From Thermoleophilia bacterium (GTDB lineage Bacteria > Actinomycetota > Thermoleophilia > Gaiellales > SKUG01), in assembly GCA_025964555.1 (NCBI GenBank), contig JAOPYQ010000024.1, forward strand, positions 1 to 64,000: a stretch of DNA of 64,000 bases, written 5' to 3'. The position numbers and the translations under genes are program-made. Position 1 is the first letter of the stretch. Each line of letters begins with the position of its first letter. Shown one piece after another: positions 43,361-51,220 of the stretch. Under the pieces are notes generated by a model. The model was not told the origin of the DNA. It saw only the letters and a list, made by a program, of their open reading frames with translations, and did not search any database.

Positions 43361-43366
43361 AGCCTA
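43361..43366 (-). promoter_or_regulatory. -10 element for xdhC-mocA operon
   Basis: TAGGCT on the minus strand, 7 nt before ATG 43353, with no SD. Confidence 0.5.
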
Positions 43367-43449
43367 CCCGCGCGGTGAAGGTACCAGTGCTGAACGGTAC
43401 CCATCCGGGATCAGTTGCAGGGTTCGGCGATGGCGATGGTCGTCAGGAC

Positions 43450-45234
43450 ATGCGCCTCTTCTCCTCCTCATGCCGCGTCCTGCTCGTGGCACTCCTGCTG
43501 CTCGCTGCTCCCGTGGTGTCGCCGTCCGGTGCGGGCGCGGCGACCACCGCGCTCGGCTGCGGTGACAACTCGGCCGGCACGACCGACCTGTCCAGCTGGG
43601 TGCCGGAGATGCTCGCCGCGACGAACGCGCATCGCACCAGCATGGGGCTCGCGGCGCTGCAGCTCGACCCGGTGCTCACGCGCGCCGCGACGTGGAAGTC
43701 GCGCGACATGGGCCTGCGTGGCTACTTCGACCACAACGACCTGGCCCTGGCTGGCGAGCCGTCGCGCACGCCGTGGGAACGGCTCACCGACTGTGGCTGG
43801 ACCAAGGGGGGCAGCAAGGCCGAGAACATCGCAGCGGGGCAGTCGTCCGGCCAGGCATTCATCACGGCGTGGCTCAACTCCCCCGGCCACCGAGCCAACA
43901 TCGAGAACGCGAGCATGCGCTACGTCGGCTTCGGCGTGGCGCGCGTCAGCGGCAGCCGCTTCGGCACGTACGCGACGCAGATGTTCGCAAGCATCCCGTC
44001 AGGGGAGGCGACCACGCCGCCGCCGCCGCCACCGCCACCACCGCCACCACCGCCCCCACCACCAGTGCCCGCGAGTCCGACGGTCACGTCGATGTCGCTC
44101 GACTACCAGGGCGCGGCGAAGACGGTGTGCCCGCCCAGCGCCTCGGCGGTCACGTACCGCGTGGCGTCGGTGACCGGACAGGTCGATGCCACCACGTCGA
44201 GCCCCTGCGTGCGTGTTGCGCCGCGAGCCGGCGTGGGCGGCGTGACCGCATACGTCGACTATTACGCGCGGAACCCCGAGGGCGGGACCTCACCGAACGT
44301 TCGGATGACGGTGACCGTGGCCGCCGCGCCACCGCCACCGCCGCCACCGCCCCCGCCACCGCCACCAGCGCCGTCCCCGGCTGCGCCCACGACATCGCGG
44401 CTCGAGTTCAATTACCAGGGCCGGACGCAGACGGTCTGCCCGACCGAGTCCGGCGTGTCGTTCGTGCTCGACCGAACCGAGGGCTGGATCGTGGCGAGCA
44501 CCAATGAGGCCGGGTGCCTGCGCGTGTCGGCGGTATCCGGCATCGGCGGCATCACGGCATACGTGACGTACCACGCGCGCACTGTCGCGGGTGCGACCTC
44601 CCCGACGGTTCGGATGACGGTCGTCGTCGCGGCCGCGCCGTCCCCTCCGCCGGACCCGAACCCGATTCCCGGCCCTGACCCGTCGCCCACCCCAACGCCC
44701 GATCCGTCTCCGGACCCGACGCCGACACCGGACCCCGTGCCAACTCCGGATCCGACGCCGACGCCTGATCCGGCGCCCGATCCAGCGCCGCCGGCGCCCG
44801 TCACCACCCCGACGACCGGCCCGACGCCCGACCCGGCTCCCCCGGCCCCCCCGACGACCCCGACCCCCGATCCCACGGGGGAGACAGATGCCGAGCCGCG
44901 TCGCTTGCGCGGCATGCACGTGTCGATCGAGCGCTTCCGCTGCCGCGGTCCGCGCGCCGTACGCGGTTGGTGTTGGCGCGCCTCCTTCAGCGGCCGGCTC
45001 GTCGATGCGAACGGCGAGGGCGTCCGCGGCATTCGCGTGACGATCCTGCGCCGAATCGCAGGTCGCTTCGTGCGGGCCGGCGCCGACATGACATCCGCGA
45101 CCGGCACGATCGACGCGAAGGTCGTCCTCGACCCCCCGGCGCGAGGCACGCTCCACTGGATCGACGCCGTCGCGCGCACCTGGCGCGTGGACACAGCTGG
45201 TGGCACCGACGTCACGGTGACTGCGCGGCGCTGA
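43450..45234 (+). CDS. secreted CAP-domain protein with duplicated Cys-containing beta domains and Pro-rich linkers
   Basis: A 594-residue exported protein. Sec signal peptide at 1-27 (LLVALLLLAAPVVSPSGAGA). CAP/SCP domain at about 45-180: NAHRTSMGLAALQLDPVLTR, YFDHNDLALAG, GSKAENIAAGQ and AWLNSPGHRANIENASM, with the His and Glu of the CAP cavity. A 17-Pro linker is followed by two homologous domains of about 80 residues (each with Y-Q-G-x3-TVCP and VRMTV), separated by poly-Pro. A PTPDP-type repeat and a C-terminal beta domain complete it. It is probably surface-located. ATG 43450 has only a weak SD (CAGGAC). Confidence 0.87.
   Translation: MRLFSSSCRVLLVALLLLAAPVVSPSGAGAATTALGCGDNSAGTTDLSSWVPEMLAATNAHRTSMGLAALQLDPVLTRAATWKSRDMGLRGYFDHNDLALAGEPSRTPWERLTDCGWTKGGSKAENIAAGQSSGQAFITAWLNSPGHRANIENASMRYVGFGVARVSGSRFGTYATQMFASIPSGEATTPPPPPPPPPPPPPPPPVPASPTVTSMSLDYQGAAKTVCPPSASAVTYRVASVTGQVDATTSSPCVRVAPRAGVGGVTAYVDYYARNPEGGTSPNVRMTVTVAAAPPPPPPPPPPPPPAPSPAAPTTSRLEFNYQGRTQTVCPTESGVSFVLDRTEGWIVASTNEAGCLRVSAVSGIGGITAYVTYHARTVAGATSPTVRMTVVVAAAPSPPPDPNPIPGPDPSPTPTPDPSPDPTPTPDPVPTPDPTPTPDPAPDPAPPAPVTTPTTGPTPDPAPPAPPTTPTPDPTGETDAEPRRLRGMHVSIERFRCRGPRAVRGWCWRASFSGRLVDANGEGVRGIRVTILRRIAGRFVRAGADMTSATGTIDAKVVLDPPARGTLHWIDAVARTWRVDTAGGTDVTVTARR
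44017..44068 (+). repeat. CCG/CCA trinucleotide tract coding poly-proline
   Basis: An uninterrupted run of proline codons between the CAP domain and the first beta domain. A second tract is at 44326-44374. Length changes would be in frame, so they would alter linker length rather than switch expression. Confidence 0.8.
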
Positions 45235-45378
45235 GGTACCCGCCTGCGCTCCCAGACGCAGCCCGCGCTCCGCCCGACCCCGTCCCGGAGAACTCTCCCG
45301 CGTGCGCGCGGCATGCGCGTGTAGGCTCGCGCGAGTGCGTGCGGGCGTGTGAGCCGGTGCGTGACGACGGAGGACCAC

Positions 45379-46266
45379 GTGGATTTCCTGCAGCCGACGA
45401 GCCTGTCGGAGGCGCTGGCCATGAAGGCCGAGCGACCCGACGCGACACCCATCCAGGGCGGCACCGACCTGATGGTCGACATCAACTTCGATCGCGCGCG
45501 CCCGAGCGCGACGATCGACCTCAATCGCGTGCCCGAGCTCATGGACATCGAACACGTCGGCAGCGACGTGTGGGTGGGCGCAGGGGTGCCGTACCTGCGC
45601 ATCATGCGCGAGCTGCAGTCCGACGCCCCCGGCCTGTGCATGGCCGCGCGCACGGTCGGGTCCCCGCAGATCCGCGCGCGGGGCACGCTCGGTGGCAACC
45701 TGGGCACCGCGTCGCCCGCGGGCGACACATTGCCGCTGCTCGTGGCGATCGGCGCGACGGCCGAGGTGGCGTCGTCCGAGCGCGGCAGGCGCGAGATCCC
45801 GGTCCGCAACTTCATCATCCGTCCGCGACACTCCGCGCTCGAGTCCGACGAGCTCATCGTTCGCGTTCGGGTGCCCAAGGCGCGCGGTCCGCAGCAGTTC
45901 GGCAAGGTCGGCCAGCGCAATGCGATGGTGATCTCGATCGCGTCGTTCGGTCTCGCATTCGACCTGGACCAGCGAGCGGTGGGCACGGGCATCGGCTCGG
46001 CCGGCCCGGTGATCCTCGATGCGCCGGAGGCGAACGCACACGTCGCGGAGGTGTTCTCCACGGAGGGGCTCTGGGATTCGGCGGCGCCCCTGCCGGACGG
46101 CGTGGCCAAGCGCTTCGGTGAGCTCGTCGGGCAGGCGGCAAGTCCGATCGACGACGTGCGCGGCACGGCTCGCTACCGCCGACACGCGCTGTCGGTGCTC
46201 GCTGCCCGATCGCTCAAGTGGGCGTGGAACGAACATCGCGAGACCACGAAGGGAACGAGAGCATGA
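45379..46266 (+). CDS. pucC: xanthine dehydrogenase family, FAD-binding subunit
   Basis: A 295-residue FAD subunit of a three-subunit molybdenum hydroxylase (PucC/CoxM type). FAD-binding motifs: TPIQGGTDLMVDINF and GSPQIRARGTLGGNLGTASPAGDTLP. The C-terminal CO_dehydrogenase-flavoprotein domain ends RYRRHALSVLAARSLKWAW. It passes electrons from the Fe-S subunit to the acceptor. GTG 45379 has GGAGG about 6 nt upstream. It is first in the plus-strand xdh operon, with ATGA coupling to the next gene. Confidence 0.93.
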   Translation: MDFLQPTSLSEALAMKAERPDATPIQGGTDLMVDINFDRARPSATIDLNRVPELMDIEHVGSDVWVGAGVPYLRIMRELQSDAPGLCMAARTVGSPQIRARGTLGGNLGTASPAGDTLPLLVAIGATAEVASSERGRREIPVRNFIIRPRHSALESDELIVRVRVPKARGPQQFGKVGQRNAMVISIASFGLAFDLDQRAVGTGIGSAGPVILDAPEANAHVAEVFSTEGLWDSAAPLPDGVAKRFGELVGQAASPIDDVRGTARYRRHALSVLAARSLKWAWNEHRETTKGTRA

Positions 46267-46772
46267 AGGTCACCCTTCGAGTGAACGGACAGACGGTGGA
46301 GGCCGAGGGCGTGTGGCCCGGCGCGAGCCTGCTGACCATGCTGCGCGACGACCTCGAGCTGCCCGGTTCCAAGAACGCGTGCGAGCAGGGCGAGTGTGGC
46401 TCGTGCAGCGTGCTCATGGACGGCGAACTCGTCTGCGCCTGCCTCGTGCAGGCCGGACAGGCCGAGGGTCGCGACATCCGCACGGTCGAGGGACTTTCGG
46501 GCGAGGGCGACGGCGACGTCGGCGACGTCCAGCAGGCGTTCCTCGACGCGGGCGGCGTGCAGTGCGGGTTCTGCACTCCCGGCTTCATCATGGCGGTCGA
46601 CCACCTGCTCTCGCACGAGCCGGCGCCCAGTGACGAGACGACCCGCGAGGCGCTGAGCGGCAACCTCTGCCGCTGCACCGGCTACGAGAAGATCCTGGAC
46701 GCCGTACGACTCGCAGCCGAGCGACGAGCAGACGGGTCAGCGGTCGCGACCACCGGGGGCGCGCAGCGATGA
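46263..46772 (+). CDS. pucE: xanthine dehydrogenase family, 2Fe-2S subunit
   Basis: A 169-residue iron-sulfur subunit. The N-terminal plant-ferredoxin cluster has ACEQGECGSCSVLMDGELVCAC (C-x4-C-x2-C-x11-C form, split here by flanks), and the C-terminal helical cluster CGFCTPGFIM and LSGNLCRCTGYEKILDAV. It relays electrons from the molybdenum site to FAD. Both ends are coupled: the ATG overlaps the previous stop and its own stop overlaps the next ATG. Confidence 0.95.
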   Translation: MKVTLRVNGQTVEAEGVWPGASLLTMLRDDLELPGSKNACEQGECGSCSVLMDGELVCACLVQAGQAEGRDIRTVEGLSGEGDGDVGDVQQAFLDAGGVQCGFCTPGFIMAVDHLLSHEPAPSDETTREALSGNLCRCTGYEKILDAVRLAAERRADGSAVATTGGAQR

Positions 46773-49153
46773 CCGACGTCACGAGCACCGATGCGACGAC
46801 CACGCCATGGACGACGATCCCGTCACCCAACCAGCCGTTCGCGCCGGCGCACCCGGCCCAGCCGCACCGCGGCGTTCCGGGTGGCGTGGGCACGAGCGCG
46901 CGCCGTCCCGACGGCATCCCCAAGGTGAAGGGCGAGTTCGCCTACTCCTCCGACCTGTGGGCCGAGGGGATGCTGCACGGCGCGACGGTGCGAAGTCCGC
47001 ACCCCTACGCGCGGATCGTGTCGATCGACACGTCGGTCGCGAAGTCGATGGACGGCGTGCGCGCGGTGCTCGTCGCCGACGACGTTCCTGGCGCGAAGGT
47101 GTACGGCATGGAGCACGACGACCAGCCGGTGCTGGCGTGGGACGTCGTGCGCTATCACGGCGAGTCGGTGGCGATCGTCGCGGCCGAGGATCCCGAAACC
47201 GCGCGCCGCGCGGCGGACGCCGTCGTCGTCTCGTACCAGGAGCTCGACCCGATCGTGGATCCGGAGTTCGCGATCTCCGGTGACGCGCCGGAGCTGCACG
47301 AGGGCACCGGCAACATCACGCGACACGTGAAGATCCGCCACGGCGAGCAGGACGTGAGCGCGCCGGTGGTCGTCACCGGGCGCTACGAGATGGGGATGCA
47401 GGACCAGGCGTTCCTGGGGCCGGAGAGCGGCATGGTGCTGCCCGGCGTGGACGGCGGCGTCGACATCTTCGTCGCCACGCAGTGGATGCACGTGGACCGC
47501 GGCCAGGTCGCGAAGTGCCTCGGCCTGCCCGAGGATCAGGTGCGCATCACGCTCGCCGGAGTTGGCGGGGCGTTCGGCGCGCGCGAGGACCTGTCGATGC
47601 AGGTGCACGCCTCCATGCTCGCGCTGCACACCAACCGCCCCGTGCGGATGGTCTACTCGCGCGAGGAATCGTTCTTCGGGCACGTGCACCGCCACCCTGC
47701 GTGGATGGAGTACGAACACGGTGCGACCGAGGAGGGCGACCTCGTCTACGTGAAGGTGCGCGTGCTGCTCGACGGCGGCGCGTACACGTCGTCGTCGACG
47801 GCCGTCGCGGGCAACGCGGGGCGATTCTCGATCGGTCCGTACGAGTGCCCGAACGCGACGATCGACTCGATCGTGGCGTACACCAACAATCCCCCGTGCG
47901 GCGCGATGCGCGGCTTCGGCGCGGTGCAGGTGGCGCTCGGGCACGAGGCGCAGATGGACAAGCTCGCGGCGAAGCTCGGGATGGACCCGGTCGACCTGCG
48001 CATCCGCAACGCGATGAGCCAGGGCTCGGTGATGCCGACCGGGCAGGTCGTGCACAACCCGGCGCCGGTGCGGGAGCTGCTCGAGGCCGTGCGCGATGCG
48101 CCGCATCGCGAGCTGCCGGTGGTGGGTGAGCGAGATGTCATCGACATCCGCCAGTTGCCTGGTGGCGCGGCGAACTCCACGCATGGCGAGGATGTCAGGC
48201 GCGGGGTCGGCTACGGGGTCGGCTTCAAGAACGTCGGCTTCGCCGAGGGCTTCGACGACTACTCGACGGCGCGAGTGACACTGTCGCGCGGCGCCGAGGG
48301 ACCGATCGTGTCCGTCCACCACGCAGCATCGGAGGTTGGCCAGGGGCTCGTGACGATCTGCATGCAGATCGCGCGCACCGAGCTTCCGGTCGGACCCGCG
48401 ATCGTGCTGCCGGCCGACACGCAGGTGGGCTCGGCGGGATCGTCGTCGGCGTCGCGCCAGACGTACATGACCGGTGGCGCTGTGAAGCAGAGCTGTGAGC
48501 TCGTGCGCAGCGAGCTGCTCGATCGGGCGGCGGGGCATGTCGGCGTGGCACGCGCGGGGCTGCGCCTGGCCGACGACGGGACGATCCGCAACGCCGCCGA
48601 CGGGATCCTCCTCGACGACGTCACCGAGCTGCTTTCGACACCGATCGAGATCGAGCGCGAGTTTCGCCATCGCGAGACGTTCCCGATGGATCCCGAGCGC
48701 GGGCAGGGCGACGCCGACGTGCAGTTCGCGTTCGCGGCGCACCGCGCGGTGGTGGACGTGGATGCGGGCCTGGGCATCGTGCGCGTGCTCGACATGGCGA
48801 CGGCCCAGGACGTCGGCAAGGCGATGAACCCGCAGCAGCTCGAGGGACAGATCGAGGGCGGCACTTCGCACGGCGTGGGCCTGGCACTCATGGAGGAGAT
48901 CCAGGTCGTCGGCGGCAAGGTCCGCAACCCGTCGTTCACCGACTACCTGATCCCCACGGTGCTCGACATGCCGACGGTGCAGATGACGATCATGGAGCTG
49001 GGTGACCCCGAGGCGCCCTACGGGGTGCGTGGCGTCGGCGAACCGCCGTCGATCTCGTCCACCCCGGCGATCGCCGCTGCGGTGCGCGACGCGACAGGCG
49101 TTGCCATCACGCGCGTGCCGATCCGGCCCGACGACATCGTATTTGGGGCGTAG
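46769..49153 (+). CDS. pucD: xanthine dehydrogenase family, molybdopterin-binding subunit
   Basis: A 794-residue catalytic subunit of the xanthine oxidase family. Molybdopterin/substrate motifs: GVGGAFGAREDLSMQVHASM, the PCGAMRGFGAVQV loop, and the C-terminal GVRGVGEPPSISSTPAIAAA carrying the catalytic Glu. It hydroxylates a purine, most likely hypoxanthine/xanthine to urate, given the neighbouring urate-breakdown genes and dedicated XdhC/MocA factors. Other substrates of this superfamily cannot be excluded. It is last gene of the operon, followed by a long hairpin. Confidence 0.94.
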   Translation: MTDVTSTDATTTPWTTIPSPNQPFAPAHPAQPHRGVPGGVGTSARRPDGIPKVKGEFAYSSDLWAEGMLHGATVRSPHPYARIVSIDTSVAKSMDGVRAVLVADDVPGAKVYGMEHDDQPVLAWDVVRYHGESVAIVAAEDPETARRAADAVVVSYQELDPIVDPEFAISGDAPELHEGTGNITRHVKIRHGEQDVSAPVVVTGRYEMGMQDQAFLGPESGMVLPGVDGGVDIFVATQWMHVDRGQVAKCLGLPEDQVRITLAGVGGAFGAREDLSMQVHASMLALHTNRPVRMVYSREESFFGHVHRHPAWMEYEHGATEEGDLVYVKVRVLLDGGAYTSSSTAVAGNAGRFSIGPYECPNATIDSIVAYTNNPPCGAMRGFGAVQVALGHEAQMDKLAAKLGMDPVDLRIRNAMSQGSVMPTGQVVHNPAPVRELLEAVRDAPHRELPVVGERDVIDIRQLPGGAANSTHGEDVRRGVGYGVGFKNVGFAEGFDDYSTARVTLSRGAEGPIVSVHHAASEVGQGLVTICMQIARTELPVGPAIVLPADTQVGSAGSSSASRQTYMTGGAVKQSCELVRSELLDRAAGHVGVARAGLRLADDGTIRNAADGILLDDVTELLSTPIEIEREFRHRETFPMDPERGQGDADVQFAFAAHRAVVDVDAGLGIVRVLDMATAQDVGKAMNPQQLEGQIEGGTSHGVGLALMEEIQVVGGKVRNPSFTDYLIPTVLDMPTVQMTIMELGDPEAPYGVRGVGEPPSISSTPAIAAAVRDATGVAITRVPIRPDDIVFGA

Positions 49154-49171
49154 CTCTCGAGATGCAGCGCG

Positions 49172-49236
49172 GCTCGAGCCGAGGTCGTCCGGTGGGCGTG
49201 TTCCCCGACGCCCCGGAAGCGACCTCGGCTTCGAGC
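49172..49236. terminator. long nested hairpin after the xdh operon
   Basis: Sixteen-bp arms (GCTCGAGCCGAGGTCG / CGACCTCGGCTTCGAGC, one bulge) enclosing a second hairpin GGGCGT / ACGCCC. It begins 18 nt past the pucD stop. No U-run follows, so it may be a processing or REP-like structure rather than an intrinsic terminator. Confidence 0.5.
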
Positions 49237-49299
49237 GCTGCTCGACCGACACGGCACCACTCCCCAGGAGTGCCGCCGGCTGCTCGACCATACCCCGCG

Positions 49300-49335
49300 C
49301 CGCTAGCAGGGCTAGCGGCATATTCACTAGGAATA
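49300..49335 (+). promoter_or_regulatory. two adjacent perfect dyads upstream of the MarR gene pair
   Basis: CCGCTAGC-AGG-GCTAGCGG (49300-49318) followed two bases later by TATTC-ACTAG-GAATA (49321-49335). Both are perfect, AT-containing palindromes in an otherwise GC-rich spacer, about 100 bp before the gene at 49433 that is coupled to a MarR regulator. Candidate operator. Confidence 0.55.
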
Positions 49336-49432
49336 CCAGCTTTCCGCAGAACGGTGGAGAATCGCTGCAGGGTGATTCCGGGGTGATAGTTGCCGCGAGC
49401 AGGGCATACTTGATGGGTGGCCAGCTGCCCCG

Positions 49433-49792
49433 ATGCAGCTGCGCCTCCTCGACCCAAGGGCACCTGTGGACGCTCGAACCCAACGCCAGATAGCCGCAAA
49501 CGAGGCCCGGCTTCGCTCGATGAACGAGCGCATCGTCGAACGGACGCAGGAATTCCGCGCGAACGGAGCAGCGCCGCTCGACGTCATGTGCGAGTGCTCG
49601 CTCGAAGCGTGCGAGGACATGCTCGACGTGCCACCGTCCATCTACGAGCAGACGCGCGCGAGCGCGACCCGCTTCATCGTCACGCCGGGCCACCAGATCC
49701 CGGAGGCGGAGGTCGTCGTCGAAGATCACGACACGTTCCTGGTGGTGTCCAAGATCGGCACTGGCGCGGACGTCGCGCGAGAACGCGCGTGA
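49433..49792 (+). CDS. hypothetical protein coupled to MarR
   Basis: A 119-residue protein: an N-terminal helix (ARTQRQIAANEARLRSMNER), then a CxC/C segment (DVMCECSLEACEDMLDVPPS), IYEQTRASATRFIVTPGHQI and VVVEDHDTFLVVSKIG. I know this pattern from actinobacterial hypothetical proteins of similar size, without function. The cysteines may bind a metal. The start ATG 49433 has no SD, so the true start is uncertain. The stop overlaps the MarR GTG by 4 nt. Confidence 0.75.
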   Translation: MQLRLLDPRAPVDARTQRQIAANEARLRSMNERIVERTQEFRANGAAPLDVMCECSLEACEDMLDVPPSIYEQTRASATRFIVTPGHQIPEAEVVVEDHDTFLVVSKIGTGADVARERA

Positions 49793-50226
49793 GCAGCCAG
49801 TCGGACATCGTCGACGCGCTCCGCCGCCTGCTCGACGCCTACGACCGCCTCGGCGTGTCGCGGCGCCAGTCCCTGGGCCTCAACCCCAACGAGGAATCCG
49901 CGCTGCTGCTCATCGGCCGCGGCGTGACGGCGCCGTCGGAGATCAGCCGCCTGATCGGCATGACCACCGCTGGGATCACCAACATGTTCGATCGCCTCGA
50001 GGCCGAGGGGCTGGTTCGTCGCGAGCCACATGAGACGGATCGGCGGCGGGTGCTGCTGACCTTGACCAAACGCGGGTTCCGTTCACAGCTCGAACTCGAA
50101 TCCGTGCACGTCGAGGTTGCGTCGGCAGTGGTTGCTGCGGGAAAAGGCACGCTGGCATCGGTGCAGTCCTTCCTTGACGACGCCGCCGTCATCGTCGAGG
50201 CAAGCAGCACACCCGGCGACAGCTGA
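49789..50226 (+). CDS. MarR-family transcriptional regulator
   Basis: A 145-residue MarR/winged-helix protein. The HTH is TAPSEISRLIGMTTAGITNMFDRLEAEGL, followed by the wing VRREPHETDRRRVLLTLTKR. N- and C-terminal helices would form the dimer interface. MarR proteins usually bind palindromes near their own promoter, and two such palindromes lie at 49300-49335. GTG 49789 overlaps the previous stop (GTGA). Given the position just behind xdh, a purine ligand (as for HucR/MftR) is conceivable but unproven. Confidence 0.9.
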   Translation: MSSQSDIVDALRRLLDAYDRLGVSRRQSLGLNPNEESALLLIGRGVTAPSEISRLIGMTTAGITNMFDRLEAEGLVRREPHETDRRRVLLTLTKRGFRSQLELESVHVEVASAVVAAGKGTLASVQSFLDDAAVIVEASSTPGDS

Positions 50227-50268
50227 CGTAGCTGGGACCGATCAGGGCGCGGAACCCGACATACAGGC

Positions 50269-50754
50269 ATGGGACCTGGGACGGGACGCATGCTGGTAGC
50301 CGCGGGCATTGCCGCTGGGGCGACGCTTGCGCTCGACCAGGTGACCAAGGCGATGACCCGAACCGCCATGGAGCCGAATGAGACCCGCGACCTGGCGCTC
50401 GGCGGCCAGGTCGGCATCGGTCACATCCAGAACTTCGGATCCGCCTACGGGCTGGTGCCGAACATGCCGACGTGGGTGCCCGCAGTCGGCACCGCCGTGA
50501 TCGGCGGCGCGCTGCTCGCCGTGGGCGCGCGACACGGAGCCGGCAGCCGGGGCGCGTTCACGACGATGGCTGCAGGTATCGGGGCGGGACTGGTCATCGG
50601 AGGCGGGCTCGGCAACGTGATCGATCGCGCGCATCAGGGCCATGTCACCGACATGCTCCACACGACCGACATGTTCGGCTACTACAACGTGGCCGACATC
50701 GCGGTGAACGCCGGGCTCGTCGCCGGCGTCGGCGCCATCATGTTCGCGCGCTGA
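50269..50754 (+). CDS. LspA-like (signal peptidase II family) membrane protein
   Basis: A 161-residue protein with four TM helices and the LspA layout: LALDQVTKAMTRTAM (D-x-x-TK), IQNFGSAYGLVP (N-x-G-x-A), GLGNVIDRAHQGHVTDML with one catalytic Asp, and YYNVADIAVNAGL with the second (N-x-A-D). LspA cleaves prolipoprotein signal peptides at the lipobox. The window encodes lipoproteins, but this may be a secondary paralogue. SD weak. The 3' end overlaps the convergent gene by 17 nt. Confidence 0.85.
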   Translation: MGPGTGRMLVAAGIAAGATLALDQVTKAMTRTAMEPNETRDLALGGQVGIGHIQNFGSAYGLVPNMPTWVPAVGTAVIGGALLAVGARHGAGSRGAFTTMAAGIGAGLVIGGGLGNVIDRAHQGHVTDMLHTTDMFGYYNVADIAVNAGLVAGVGAIMFAR

Positions 50755-51220
50755 CGCGACGGTACGTCATCGCGAGGTCGTCGACCCACGTCACGCCATC
50801 CCTGCGCAGCTGCGACTCGAGATGGAGCGTGTCGGGATCCTCCCCGACACGGACCACGATGCGCTGGTCGAACCCCTCCTCGAAGCGAACGCTGCTCCAC
50901 GTGCCGTCATGCATGCTGCCGCGATAGACGCGACGCACGCCGCGCGAGTCGAAGTACTGCACCGCGACGTCCTCGTCGGCGCGCTGGTCGTCGTCGCCGT
51001 GGGCGTCGCTGTCCGAGGAACGACCGATCACCCACAGGGAATCCGGGAAGTCCGGGTGTTCGTTCGTCGCGCGGTGCACGAGGAACCAGCCACCCTCGAG
51101 CCACTCGAAGGTTGCCGAGCCGTGGATGACGAGGTCCCCGGTAGCGGGATGCGTGGCTTCGGTCGTCCACGCGCCCACGAGCCGGTCGAACTCGACGAGC
51201 GTCGGGTGGGAGGCGCTCAT
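50738..51220 (-). CDS. DUF1579-like lipocalin-fold hypothetical protein
   Basis: A 160-residue protein: FDRLVGAWTTEATHPATGDL, GSATFEWLEGGWFLVHR, SLWVIGRSSDSD and a run of antiparallel strands (VQYFDSRGVRRVYRG; SSVRFEEGFDQRIVV; MTYRRV). The pattern F-x-x-LxGxW followed by G-x-x-x-x-EWLEGG is that of small DUF1579-type beta-barrel proteins. No enzyme residue is evident. The ATG at 51220 overlaps the PAP2 stop (ATGA), so it is translated with the phosphatase. Confidence 0.7.
   Translation of the reverse strand: MSASHPTLVEFDRLVGAWTTEATHPATGDLVIHGSATFEWLEGGWFLVHRATNEHPDFPDSLWVIGRSSDSDAHGDDDQRADEDVAVQYFDSRGVRRVYRGSMHDGTWSSVRFEEGFDQRIVVRVGEDPDTLHLESQLRRDGVTWVDDLAMTYRRVSART

Noticed and set aside
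44017-44374. Proline-codon tracts considered as a phase-variable switch
   Set aside because: The units are trinucleotides, so slippage keeps the frame and cannot switch the gene off.
46823-49729. 968-codon minus-strand ORF
   Set aside because: It is antisense to the xanthine dehydrogenase large subunit, has His/Arg/Asp-rich shadow composition and no domain or RBS. The plus-strand gene is certain.
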